Part shown: piece after piece, positions 53,154 through 63,164 of the stretch
How the letters are laid out: every line of letters starts with the position of its first letter
Numbering within the stretch: the stretch's first letter is position 1
Origin: Spinacia oleracea
Lineage: Eukaryota > Streptophyta > Magnoliopsida > Caryophyllales > Amaranthaceae
Length of the DNA: 64,000 bases
Assembly: GCF_020520425.1 (NCBI RefSeq)
Contig: NC_079492.1
Span: forward strand, 69,245,671-69,309,670
Reading direction: 5' to 3'
The notes under the pieces: generated by a model
What the model was told of the DNA's origin: nothing
The model's input: the letters and a program-made list of their open reading frames with translations, nothing else
The model's database searches: none
Position numbers and translations under genes: made by a program

Positions 53154-56120
53154 ATGCCTAGGACTGGTCCTGCTACTTGGTGCCGATCAGGGAATCAACG
53201 GTTAGTACGTCTCGAAGATACATCGCCAACACCAGGTTTAGTAACTCCAAGCTCCGTCCGTCGTCCCTCATTTCAAGGATCTCCGCTTCCCCAACCTCGA
53301 TTCGCACCTTCAAACATGTCCATCGAAGATTTGCGAGACCAGATGGTCCAAATGACCCAACTTATGGGCCAACTGAAAATGGAAAATGAAGCTTTAGCGG
53401 CTGCGCAAGCCAAAAATGACCTCGATAACGAGAAGAGGATTGAAAAAATGGTCCTACAGCAAACCACGGGGAGCAAATACTTCTCTCTCGATCCTGAATC
53501 TTTTCCTGGCAAATTACCAGAAAAGTTCAGTTCATCTGACTTACCAAAGTTCAAGGCCACGGACAACCCCCGTGATCATCTACTGAGCTTTGTGAATACC
53601 ATGAACTTGAAAGGTGTGGACAAGTCCATGTACTTACCTGCCTTTCCTTTGTCCTTGGAACCTGTGCCGCTCAAATGGTACTATCACCAGGACCCTAAGC
53701 TCTTCCCCACTTGGGAAGACTTTGTCAATGTCTTCATCAAGCAATACTCGTCAAACATGGATTTTCAAGTCACCATGCGCGAGCTGGAAGTTCTCTTCCA
53801 AAAGAAAAATGAGGGTTTCACAACCTACTTTGCTAGATGGAGGGACCAGGCGGCCCAGCTAATCAATAGGCCTCCCGAAACAAAATTGGTCCAAAAATTC
53901 ATTGATAACCTGGACCCGGCTTACAGACAACATCTTAGCTACCTGGGACTCGACACTTTCAAAAGAGTTTATGATGTGGGAATAAAGATCGAGGACGACC
54001 TCGCCAAAACCATACAGAGCAAACCCACATATAAGACCAACACCTATAATCGGGGTAACACATCCCAAGCCCAAGAAGTCCATGCTGTAGAAGAGACTCC
54101 CGCCCGAAGAAACCCTGCAAGATGGGTCCGAGACCGAAAGTTTGCCCCACTCGGGTCAACTTTGGTACAAGCCTTTGAAAGACTAACCAATCAAGGAAAG
54201 TTGAGACCTATAGGCCCCACCCGTGACCCTCCTGTCAAAAGCAAATATTGGGTCGAAGGTACTTACTGCAAATTCCATCAAGGAAATGGGCATGATACTG
54301 AAAATTGCTGGAATCTAAAACATACGATCCAGGACATGATAGAAGATGAAATGATACCTCTCCCTAACGTTGGCAAACCCAACAACAACAAGAGCCCACT
54401 CGGCTCTTGTCACATCTCTCTCGACCAACCAGAGAATTTCGACCCCACGGTGTATATTACACCTCAAGGTGCACCACTCGCTGTGGTCCCTACAGATCGA
54501 ATCGAGAGGGAAGTGTGCGGTGTGTGGAACGATGATGCTGAAGATATTTACCTATCTCAAGTCTCGGGCCAGGACTTCTTCACTGAAACTTGGCCCGGGT
54601 ATGCTCTCATTGACACCACCCCTCAGGAGCCCGAGGTCGACAACCTCACCCGATCCGGAAGAATATACCAACCGGATATTCACCCACCTCCTATGGACGA
54701 CATCCCGGTTAGGCAAACTCCTGAGAATGGACGGCACGCCACCGTCGCGGAAGTCATTGAAAATCCTCTCCTGAAACAACTAAAAAGAACCAAGGCCGAG
54801 ATTACCATCTGGGATCTTATGTGTACTTCAAAGGAACATCGTGAAAAGCTTATTCGCTCACTTGACCTCATCTCAGTACCTACAGATATCACACCTGACT
54901 CATTGGTTAGCCATGTCACGAGAGATGCCGGAGAAAAGGCCATAGTTTTCACCGATAAAGACTTACCCAAAGAGGGGGGTGCTCACAATAAAGCCCTTTA
55001 CCTAGTGGTTGGATGCAAAGGACAAAACATCCCCCTAGCGCTCGTAGATAATGGTTCGGCGGTTAACGTCTGCCCATTGCGAACCGCCCATTGCTTGGGG
55101 CTAGGAAACGATGACTTCCAAACCTCCACACAAGGGGTACGAGCTTATGATAACTCCCGAAGGCCTGTATTGGGAAAAATCAACCTTGCCATACAAACCG
55201 GGCCTGTGGCACGCACCACGGAGTTTCAAATAATCGACATCAAGCCCAATTTCAACCTCCTCTTAGGGCGACCTTGGCTCCATGACTTAGGAAGTGTGGC
55301 TTCTACCTTGCACCAAATGTTTAAACTTAACCATAACGGGGTAATACTAGAAATCCGCGCTCCTCCTCTCGACGTTAGTTGTACTATGGTTGGAACGGTT
55401 GAAACTGCAGACGACCTTTATGGGTTTCAAATGGAAGAAACAATCCAGTTCATCGAAGATTATGATCCAGCATTCCTAGACCCGCATGCATCCCGAGTCA
55501 TCCCTAGAATGCTGTTAGCTCAAGGTTATTTCCCAGGAACCCCATTGGGCATAAGGAAGAAGGAATACACATTCCATCCTTTTCCCGACAAATCTACTCC
55601 CTTTGGCTTAGGTTATGAACCAACGGAGGAAGAGATTGCTGACCGCCTATCTAGGCTACGCCTTAACAAAGCCAAACAAACCACCCTCCTTCCCCCATAT
55701 CAAAGGACCCTTAACAGGATGTTCGTTCGGGAAGGAAAAGAACACCCATGCTGTGATTTCCCTGAACCCTTCGTTCAGGATGGCTTGCGAAAACCCGGAT
55801 TTGAAATTTTCCATGACTGCCACACCTTGGATGAGGCACCCCACCTCACCAAGACTAAAACAGCTGAAATATTGGACAACCAGGCTCTATGGACATTGTT
55901 TAACGAATCGAGGCCTATGGAGAACGAGCCTGTGATGACTACCCTAGCTTTACAAGATGAAGGTTTCGATCCAACCCGGTTAATCTCTCCTGCATCAACG
56001 CTAGAAGAGGTCGAGAGCGGATGGGTGAAGACATATCAGTGGGTCAATGCAAAAGGAATGGAATTCAAGATGAGTACCGGTGAAGGACCGAAGTTTTATG
56101 AGACTAAACCCCAGGCTTGA
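53154..56120 (+). CDS. Gag-protease polyprotein of the Tat/Ogre-like element
   Basis: A 988-residue uninterrupted frame. The likely start is MPRTGPATWC at 53154; MSIEDLRDQM, about 55 residues in, is an alternative. A coiled segment (residues about 55-100) precedes the retrotransposon gag domain (about 135-290; PLKWYYHQDPKLFPTWEDF, FTTYFARWRDQAAQLI). A C/H-rich knuckle-like motif (YCKFHQGNGHDTENCWNLK) lies at about 372-390. The aspartic protease spans about 615-740, with active site ALVDNGSAVNV (D632, DNG instead of the more usual DTG/DSG, a variant I believe is common in this lineage) and LLGRPWL. The remaining 240 residues have no assigned domain. It should form particles and process Gag; the polymerase is missing, so any replication needs a partner element. 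Confidence 0.92.
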   Translation: MPRTGPATWCRSGNQRLVRLEDTSPTPGLVTPSSVRRPSFQGSPLPQPRFAPSNMSIEDLRDQMVQMTQLMGQLKMENEALAAAQAKNDLDNEKRIEKMVLQQTTGSKYFSLDPESFPGKLPEKFSSSDLPKFKATDNPRDHLLSFVNTMNLKGVDKSMYLPAFPLSLEPVPLKWYYHQDPKLFPTWEDFVNVFIKQYSSNMDFQVTMRELEVLFQKKNEGFTTYFARWRDQAAQLINRPPETKLVQKFIDNLDPAYRQHLSYLGLDTFKRVYDVGIKIEDDLAKTIQSKPTYKTNTYNRGNTSQAQEVHAVEETPARRNPARWVRDRKFAPLGSTLVQAFERLTNQGKLRPIGPTRDPPVKSKYWVEGTYCKFHQGNGHDTENCWNLKHTIQDMIEDEMIPLPNVGKPNNNKSPLGSCHISLDQPENFDPTVYITPQGAPLAVVPTDRIEREVCGVWNDDAEDIYLSQVSGQDFFTETWPGYALIDTTPQEPEVDNLTRSGRIYQPDIHPPPMDDIPVRQTPENGRHATVAEVIENPLLKQLKRTKAEITIWDLMCTSKEHREKLIRSLDLISVPTDITPDSLVSHVTRDAGEKAIVFTDKDLPKEGGAHNKALYLVVGCKGQNIPLALVDNGSAVNVCPLRTAHCLGLGNDDFQTSTQGVRAYDNSRRPVLGKINLAIQTGPVARTTEFQIIDIKPNFNLLLGRPWLHDLGSVASTLHQMFKLNHNGVILEIRAPPLDVSCTMVGTVETADDLYGFQMEETIQFIEDYDPAFLDPHASRVIPRMLLAQGYFPGTPLGIRKKEYTFHPFPDKSTPFGLGYEPTEEEIADRLSRLRLNKAKQTTLLPPYQRTLNRMFVREGKEHPCCDFPEPFVQDGLRKPGFEIFHDCHTLDEAPHLTKTKTAEILDNQALWTLFNESRPMENEPVMTTLALQDEGFDPTRLISPASTLEEVESGWVKTYQWVNAKGMEFKMSTGEGPKFYETKPQA

Positions 56121-57470
56121 GCCAAATAGAGCACCATTAGTAAAAAGCGCCTAGTAGTTCTTTAGATTGATAGAAAAAATAATAGGGACTTTAGAGGGTC
56201 CTAAGGCCGCTTAGAATATAGGTCAGTTTTATTTCAGTGTGTTTTCCTTACTTTTCGAATCAATAAAGGCGTAATATTTCTCCTAAATTTTTTATTCTAA
56301 CACTAAATAAACACCAAATGTACTTGCAAAATACAAAAATAAAGAGGCGGCCCACTATAGGCCCAACAAACAAAGCCCACTCGGTTTTGAAATAGTGCAA
56401 TGGGAACCAATTCCCGAAACCCACAAAATAAACCACACTATCCCATTCATATCCCCAAAACCTAAAAAGCCAACCAGTGTCATCGTAAGAGCCAATCCAT
56501 GCAACCCAAAATCAAAGGAAATAAAAAATCCAAAACAATGCAAATGTTACCAAAAAAAACACAGATTCATAAAACATAGATTCCATCATACCCTTCACTA
56601 ACAACCCACCTCCAAAGCCTACACAAAGATCTTCATAAATTCCGCACCCTAACTCCATTTTCAAAACTGTTTTGAGTCACCAATAGAAAAAAATTAATCT
56701 AGACAAAAATGCGTTTCACGCTAACAGTCAAAAAAGCCTCCAAAATAGCCTCAAAATTAACTTTAAATACGAAGCAAAAAATCAAAGCACAAAAAAAAAA
56801 GAAATAGAAATAAACGCAAGAACATGTGAAGCAAAGCGTCAAAAATTGACCGCCCAAGTCATTTTCAGCGCCCAGGGCTGGGCGCCGAAATTTCTGACGC
56901 CCCAGCCTGGGCGTTGAAACTCTCTGCCTGCCAAAAGTTTTCTTTTCGAAAGTGCTCGTCATTTTATCCGCACACAACGGAAAAATAACGAACACTTGGG
57001 GGGTACAGTACGTATCCAAATAGGTTTACCAAGAATATAGCTATACAAATTAGTCGAATTTCGAATTTCATATTTTACACGACTTATGGCAAAAAAAAAA
57101 AATGGCAGATGAAAATAATGATAATACTTCACTCATTTGACCGACTAAGTAATATGTTTCCACCTCAGGGCATATCTACCGAAATCCGGCATACTAGAAC
57201 TAATTCAAAAGCTAGAACTACGCGCGACCTGATTCTGACAAGATACGTTGGCAATCCTTACCAAGGATTCGGTCCAAATAATAAAAAAATATTCTTTGTG
57301 CAAAAAGTGTCAGACATATAAAATACATAAAAAAGAGGAGAAACAAAAATAAATGAAAACTAAAAATACGCCTTTATTAAAATGTAATAAGAAGGAAAAC
57401 AGAGTGCTAAAAATAAAAACAAACACGACTGAAATAAATAGAGGGCACCTACACCCTAGCAAGAACTACA
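56121..57470. other. Spacer between Gag-protease and the antisense gene
   Basis: Position where RT, RNase H and integrase would be expected. No such frame exists on either strand. Contains a GC-rich double palindrome (56861-56921) and A-rich sequence. Confidence 0.7.
56861..56921. repeat. GC-rich double-palindrome module, copy 4 (spacer)
   Basis: TTTTCAGCGCCCAGGGCTGG followed by GCGCCGAAATTTCTGACGCC and CCAGCCTGGGCGTTGAAA. Confidence 0.82.
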
Positions 57471-59280
57471 CTACTCTAGTTCTTCTGGATCATCAAATAA
57501 AGTCTTGTAGAGGGCAATATTCGCAGGATCCACTCCCACAGTCCTCTGCGCTGCCCCAATGTCAATTTCCATAAGAACCGGCTCCTGGACACTAACTTCC
57601 AAAGATGCCAGGGCTTCAGAAACGTTCTCAGTTATAGCCCGCTCAGCCTCGAGGGCACAGGCAATGGTGGGAGAAGGATTATTATCATCAACTAGACTAG
57701 CCACTGTTTCTACAGGCGGCTGAGCCTTCCTAACCCATACATTGTTCCGGCAACGATCTCCGCGAGAGCTTGCATTTCTTTTAACAACAGCAGGCCCCTT
57801 CATGTTAGGCATCTTTTTAGGCCTGAAACTGGAACGGGGAGGAACTTCCTTTCGCTTTCGATCAGGACGAGCTTTCATAGTCTTAACACTATAGGTACGA
57901 GGTTTGGCAGAATCAGGACCCTCATACTTAACACGTATACGAGGTATCAAAAGCTCAGCCGGCTCCCCATTACGAGCCTCGGTCCTCACATCTTTGTCAT
58001 CGGAGCTCATCCACAACTTGTAGTTTTCAGAAAGACCCACAAAGCCATTTGTAGCTACGGCCCAACGCGGGAGACCATCATAATACTTGGCCCACGCTAG
58101 GACCCGTGTTTGTGAAAAGGCCGCTACCTTAGGTGGTACCGTATCAGAAAAGGGGATAGTCTGCCTTAAACCATATTGACGCATGACTCGGTAAGGGAAA
58201 ATATAAATGGGACGAGATAGCCCCAACAAAGAAACATAAACCGATACATCAGACCCCCCTGTCATAGTAGTCAAACCCCACCATGGTACCACCCACTTAA
58301 TAGAACAAATGCCATAAGTAAAAAAGGAGGTCCATTCGGCCTCGCCCTGGCCTTGGTGCAAGTATTTTCGGTTACCCAAAGCTATAGGGCGATAATGTTT
58401 AGGATCGGCAGGAGCTTCCAAAAGTCTAAGCCGTTCCGCAAGCCAAATCTACAAAAACAGGCACGATCGAATCAAAAGAGTGAAAAGAAAGAAAAAATGG
58501 TCTCTGGGGCGCAGTTTCAACGCCCAGGACCAGGCGCCAAAAACTCCAGCGCCCAGCCCTGGGCGCTGAAACTCAGCCCCAGGCAAAAAGAAATATATGC
58601 AAAAGGGACGTGTATGCGCGCAAAGAAAAAATCGATTACCCGCAGTAATAGGGGGCTTCCCTTAAAATGTTCAGATTTGGCATCCTTCCTCAACTCATCC
58701 GCACTCAGCAAAGTCTCGTCAACAACCAACGGCATAATAGAATAGCAACTTTCCATCTGGCTAATCAAGGGGATCAACCTTATGTCACCGAACTCACCAT
58801 TGTTATTCGATAGCAAATAATGATTCAACAAGCAAAATACAAGGGCTCGAATATTCAATTTCTATTCGGTCATATTCTTACTAGGCCTAAAGTGATGTTT
58901 TACAAGTTTTGCCAAGTTAACCTTATCATCTACAACACTTTCAGCAAACATGTTATCATCTAGCCCTAGGAAAGCCCTTATGGTTGTTTTACCCTCTTCA
59001 ATAGTGCCAGGGGTAACAGGAGTAACATTAGTAGGATAACCAAGGATCGCAGCAAATTCATCGGGTAAAGGACATATTTCGTTGCCCCGAAAGGCAAAAA
59101 CATGATGATCGGAGTCCCAAAAGCTTAGAGCAGCATGCAGAAAGTTATAATCAATATTAATTTGTTGTAAGCCAAAAGTGCCTCTAAGTGGTATTCTTTT
59201 AACAAAGCTTTTTCTGTGGGAGTAAGGGCCCGTAACCAACGCCTAACAGTCCGTTGGAGTGAGAAAATAGGGATCGACAT
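57471..59280 (-). pseudogene. Antisense PMD-like gene of the retrotransposon, two exons, broken
   Basis: The minus-strand ATG at 59280 opens MSIPIFSLQRTVRRWLRALT. After a one-base frameshift near 59185 the frame reads GLQQINIDYNFLHAALSFWD and NEICPLPDEFAAILGYP, then meets a TAG at 58862, continuing in the same frame (IRLIPLISQMESCYSIMPLV). A 191-nt intron (58639-58449, GTAATC...TTGTAG) joins in phase to exon 2, which starts IWLAERLRLLEAPADPKHYR and ends with a Lys/Arg-rich and acidic tail (to 57471). It resembles plant-mobile-domain (aminotransferase-like/DUF7745) proteins, known on the antisense strand of Tat elements. Role unknown. The stop and frameshift indicate a dead or truncated copy here. 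Confidence 0.72.
58513..58573. repeat. GC-rich double-palindrome module, copy 5 (intron of antisense gene)
   Basis: AGTTTCAACGCCCAGGACCA ... CCAGCGCCCAGCCCTGGGCG then CTGAAACT. It lies wholly within the intron 58449-58639. Confidence 0.82.
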
Positions 59281-60204
59281 GGCAAAAGCAATGAATAATT
59301 AAAGCACAACAAAAAGAAAAGAAAGAATTTGAGAGTAGTAGAAAATAGGGACGTATCTAGCCCCTATATATAGCTGAACGCACCCGATGACATCCTGATC
59401 CCATTCGGAAACGTGTTAGGGAAGGACTTAAGACCGTGTTGTTAAACACGAGGCCCTATTGCAAGTAGGATCAAGCCCAAAGCACCTTTAGCTCCCAAAT
59501 AAGCAAAAAAAATAAAATAATAAAACTTGGTCGAAACTTAGACTCGTCTCAGAAAATGCTTATGTACACTTTCCAAAAAAAGGCAAGTTAAATATCATGG
59601 TCATTCTACGAAACACCAAAAATATGTGTCGTCAAGTCATTGGTTTTCCAAATAAAAAATGTTTGTCTGTCAAAGGGTTAATCCGGGCCAAGCTAAAACC
59701 GGATGTCGCCTGAAAACTAAAGTCGCACTCCCCGGCTTCGCTAAAGTAGCACACTACTGTAGAAGGTCGCTCGCACATACGAGCATGACCCCAAACATGA
59801 TTACAAGATGCGAAAAACAAACCGACGAGCCCCAGTGCTTGGGGGCTCGCGAAAAAAAATAGACTCCAACTAGGAGCGCGCGATCAAAATCACATTCCCA
59901 GACTGCGCCATACACCATATCATGTTTGGATATCTCAAAAAAGAACAACAACAGGTTCGACCTCATCGAAAGGACGTCACTGACACTTGTGCACGGTCCT
60001 CTGATCAAAGACCAAGTCGAGCCGTAAAGACTAGCTCAAAATCACGAAAGCAGACGGTCGCAAGACAAAGATCCGTCTGAACACGTTGTCAGCCCACGTT
60101 CAGGTTACAACTAAATTCGAGCATCCCTCGAAAGAATTCGTTCTTGCAAGAATGAATAAAAAGAAATTCTCAAAAGAAATCACAAAGAACCAAAGAAATA
60201 GGAA
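59281..60204. other. Non-coding part of the Tat/Ogre-like element
   Basis: Region upstream of the antisense gene (its promoter side) and toward the 3' hairpin cassette. No convincing frame on either strand. A minus-strand TATATATAGGGG-type element (read on + as CCCCTATATATAG, near 59361-59373) is about 85 bp upstream of the antisense ATG and could serve as its TATA box. Confidence 0.5.
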
Positions 60205-60672
60205 CTTGCCCATCTTTAGTCGGCAAGATCGCGTCACCAACCGCGCGAGTTCCCAAATCGAAAAAACGAATTCAGGGACGTCCACCCTTAGCGGACAGGG
60301 CTCGCCCACCCTCAGCGGGCGGGGTCTGCGTCACTAGCCGCGCAGGTCCTCAGTTTTCGAAAAAATAAAGTCTTTAAAATTAAAACAGGCTCGCCATCTT
60401 CAGCCGGCGGGGTCTACGTCACAAACCGCGTAGGTCCTTATTTTCAAAAAAGCAAAACAAATTTCAAAATAGATTCGTCCACTTCTATCGGACGGGGTGT
60501 CCACCCTTAGCGGACAAGGTTCGCCATCTTTAGCCGGCGGGGTCTACGCCACAAACCGCGTAGGTCCTTATTTCAAGACAGATTCGTCCACTTCTATCGG
60601 ACGGGGTGTCCACCCTTAGCGGACAGGCTCGCCATCTTTAGCCGGCGGGGTCTGCGCCATTAAACCGCGCAG
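60205..60672 (+). repeat. Cassette of about fifteen consecutive short hairpins
   Basis: Repeating small stem-loops of four types. Examples: CTTGCC..GGCAAG (60205-60227), GTCC..GGAC (60280-60296), CGCCC..GGGCG (60303-60321), CTGCG..CGCAG (60326-60345), CTACG..CGTAG (60414-60433 and 60544-60563), CGTCC..GGACG (60476-60494, 60585-60603), TGTCC..GGACA (60498-60516, 60607-60625), CGCC..GGCG (60392-60409, 60522-60539, 60630-60647), CTGCG..CGCAG (60652-60672). Loops ACCCTTAGC, ATCTTTAGCC, ACTTCTATC and CACAAACC recur. A block of four hairpin types (60476-60563) is repeated at 60585-60672. Confidence 0.88.
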
Positions 60673-60699
60673 GTCCTTAGTCGCTGCAGCGATAACTTT

Positions 60700-60822
60700 T
60701 GCTGGATTTTCCTTCGTTTTACGTCCTATAAAAACAAGGGTGCTGGATTTTCCTTCGTTTTACGTCCTATAAAAACAAGGGTGCTGGATTTTCCTTCGTT
60801 TTACGTCCTATAAAAACAAGGG
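60700..60822 (+). repeat. 41-bp tandem repeat, three copies
   Basis: Units at 60700, 60741 and 60782, each TGCTGGATTTTCCTTCGTTT ... TATAAAAACAAGGG, identical by eye. Each contains CCTATAAAAAC, a TATA-like word. Confidence 0.95.
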
Positions 60823-61196
60823 GGTTTTCTCGTTTAGCTAGCCCTGAAAATGAGAATCTTTAAAAAACATTTTTACCTCGTGATTGGGCTTGGCCAGGCC
60901 CAATTACACTTTACAGCTTTGATTTCGAAAAACTCTGTAGCTACTCCCAATGACAAAGTAAGGGAGTTTCTACGCACCTTTAGATCCTTCCAATGACAAA
61001 GTGAGGAAGTTTCTATACTATCCGTTGACAAATCCCAATGACACGTGAGGGATATGTCGACACTTCAAGTGATGACCCTTAAGTCAAATGTTATCACTCG
61101 GGGGCTCGTGAGACCCTCGCAAAAAACAGGTCACCATGGCTTGTGTGACGCACTCCGTCTAATACTTTGACCATCGTCTCATCCCGAGACTCAGTC
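60823..61196 (+). other. 3' non-coding region before the polypurine tract
   Basis: Contains three related words CCAATGACAAAGTAAGG, CCAATGACAAAGTGAGG and CCAATGACACGTGAGG (60946-61050), a loose direct repeat. No gene. Confidence 0.6.
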
Positions 61197-61211
61197 AAAG
61201 TGGGGGCTAAC
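61197..61211 (+). other. Polypurine tract, plus-strand primer
   Basis: AAAGTGGGGGCTAAC directly before the 3' LTR. Confidence 0.8.
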
Positions 61212-62672
61212 TGTAGACACCTACTTTTGTCCCCATTCCCGAAAGGGAAAGGTTCAGTGATGAAAACGTAAATCTCCACTTGACAACGCATCTCCTATGA
61301 AATAAACGAATCTCAGTTCCCCTTTTCATTTCACCCGAAACCTGCTATTTATGGAAACATGCTAAAAATAGTAACTGCCGTAAAAGGTAGCTTCTAAAAG
61401 TGGCAAATCATAAAAGATAGAAACCTGTCAGAATTAGGTGTTGCATTCCAACATAAATCCTAAATGAGATAGAAAACTGCGAGAATCCTATTCCTAATAT
61501 GATTCGGAAATATGAGTTACGTATTAATTAAAATCCTAACGAGCCTAGAGTTCGTAACGGGCCCAGACGCATTCCGTCATAAAATTGATACGCGCTAAAA
61601 GACTCGAATTAATCTCAAACTCTACGGATTTCAGGAATCCGAATCTGACTAAAGAAAACAGCCCAGACCCTATTTTCAACGCCTGGCTCTGGGCGCCGAA
61701 ATCTTCGGTGTCAGGCCTGGGCGCTGAAAATACTTGGGTACGTGTTTTTTCCTAATTCTTTATGGATTAGAACTCTGCAATTCTATCTTTCCACGAACTC
61801 TTCCCTATAAATAGGCCCCTAAATTCGACGTGAAAGACACAACAACAACACACAATTATATTCTGAGTATTGACTCCAACCCTTAGCCTAAGCCTCTCGC
61901 TGCAAAACTGTTCACGCGTTCTGTCGCAATCGATCCATAAATCGAACAGAACGTATCCTGTCCCATAATTGAGATTCGTTAAATAAAAAGGAGAAATAGC
62001 AAAGTCAAAGTGGTTAGTTTTCTGAGAACCGTGACACACCTCTCAAGGGTGCGTCGTAATGTGTACCTTTTCGATGATTTAACTGCTTTCCTCGCCCTTT
62101 TTATGAACTGTTAAACTAACCTAATCTGATTGTTCTATCACGCCTAACAAATATGATATTTTTGGGAAATCGGATTATCATGCTAGGTCCCTTAATGCTA
62201 TTTAAATCAGATAATCACGATCGAATTAGTATTATATGTTGCATATTGCTAAAATCAACTCAGATTAGTTTAATAGTCAACGCATGTCCCTTCAATTATT
62301 TATGCTGAGCTAGTAAGGATATCCTGCCTCTAGAGTTATCGACGAGCGAAGTACTCCTCTCGGTAGTTACAGTCCCCCGAACCCTCAATCTCTACCTTGC
62401 GGGTGTATGTTGAGAGATCCCCACACCAGGGATCACAAGGGAATCTACGGCCGTCGTGGTCAAACATAATTGCACTCCTTTTATGTCACGATAACCGGGT
62501 TTTGTCAGTTTTTCTCATTGTCGTTAAAAACTGAATGTCGACTCCTATATTACTAGTCAATTGGGTGTATACTCACAGGAAATCCGATTACACTTGATTG
62601 AATAAAAAGAATCGTCACACCCACGAGGGACGAGGTCACGCATTAGCCTCGCGCTTTTTCGACCCCCTCAGA
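61212..62672 (+). repeat. 3' LTR of the Tat/Ogre-like element (1461 bp)
   Basis: About 98.5% identical to the 5' LTR by eye. The last bases read CTCAGA instead of CTCACA. The GC module has lost symmetry here (TTCGGTGTCAGG in place of TTCGGCGCCCAGG). Confidence 0.95.
61674..61734. repeat. GC-rich double-palindrome module, copy 2 (3' LTR)
   Basis: Counterpart of copy 1, with the central TTCGGCGCCC changed to TTCGGTGTC. Confidence 0.85.
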
Positions 62673-62677
62673 GTATG

Positions 62678-62749
62678 AGAACCATATGAAGGATGAAAAT
62701 AAAGCAGATTTGTTATGTCTATGGTGGGGGTTTCAGATCCTCCAACCAT
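62678..62749 (-). pseudogene. First 24 codons of the Ty1-copia gag
   Basis: The ATG at 62749 opens MVGGSETPTIDITN, and the frame runs to the insertion site, where it is cut. Counting the GTATG target site once, it is in phase with the rest of gag at 50478. This shows that the real gag start is on the far side of the nested element. Confidence 0.75.
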
Positions 62750-62914
62750 TGTGAATCACGAAAATCAATTTGGATTTTATGCCAAAAACAATTTTCAAAA
62801 AAATTAATGTTTTAGAAGCAAAAATCTATTTGGGGAAAAGTGATTCTGAAAATTTGGAGGAATTGATTTTGAATGAAGCTAGGCTTCTCTCTCTTCCCAG
62901 AATTTAGAGCCAAA
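62750..62914 (-). other. Ty1-copia leader between PBS and gag start
   Basis: Untranslated leader of the copia element on the minus strand. No reading frame. Confidence 0.7.
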
Positions 62915-62926
62915 GCTCTGATACCA

Positions 62927-63164
62927 TGAAGACAAAATGTCAGAAAGCAATTATATGGAGAAGGAAGAAGCGCTCATTCTCATTGATTGAGTGGAATTGT
63001 GCCACACATCATCATATATATATACTGGAGTACAGACTAATGAACAGAAAAGACAAAATTAGGAAAGAAACAATGATTAATTGTTTTACGGAAATACTAA
63101 GGTGCAATGCAGTGCACTGTAATACTAAGAGAAGAGCAGAAAAATAAATGTAGATTCCTTATCA
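62927..63164 (-). repeat. Ty1-copia 5' LTR (238 bp)
   Basis: Same ends as 46153-46388, about 93% alike by eye. The PBS TGGTATCAGAGC (minus strand, 62926-62915) follows directly and is an exact match to the initiator tRNA-Met 3' end. Confidence 0.93.

Larger units (their letters stand above)
50479..62672 (+). mobile_element. Tat/Ogre-like Ty3-gypsy element, 12.2 kb, non-autonomous
   Basis: LTRs 50479-51940 and 61212-62672, TSD GTATG (50474-50478, 62673-62677), tRNA-Arg-type PBS and a polypurine tract. It encodes one Gag-protease protein on + and a broken intron-containing gene on -, but no RT, RNase H or integrase. Antisense genes and tandem repeats near the 3' LTR are known from Tat/Retand elements. 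The LTRs differ at about 20 positions, so insertion was recent. It lies inside the gag of an older Ty1-copia element. Confidence 0.95.
46153..63164 (-). mobile_element. Degenerate Ty1-copia element, split by a nested Ty3-gypsy element
   Basis: LTRs 46153-46388 and 62927-63164 with TSD AGACG (46148-46152, 63165-63169). On the minus strand the order is 5' LTR, tRNA-Met PBS, gag, protease, integrase, RT, RNase H, polypurine tract, 3' LTR, the Ty1-copia order. The LTRs differ at roughly 7% of sites by eye. Stops and frameshifts run through gag and RT. The 12.2 kb element 50479-62672 sits inside gag. Confidence 0.95.

Noticed and set aside
53859..54970. Minus-strand frames within the Gag-protease gene
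   Set aside because: Shadows of the 988-residue sense frame; no domain recognised.
60205..60672. CRISPR-like array
   Set aside because: Repeats are short varied hairpins without unique spacers of even length, in a plant retrotransposon with no cas genes.
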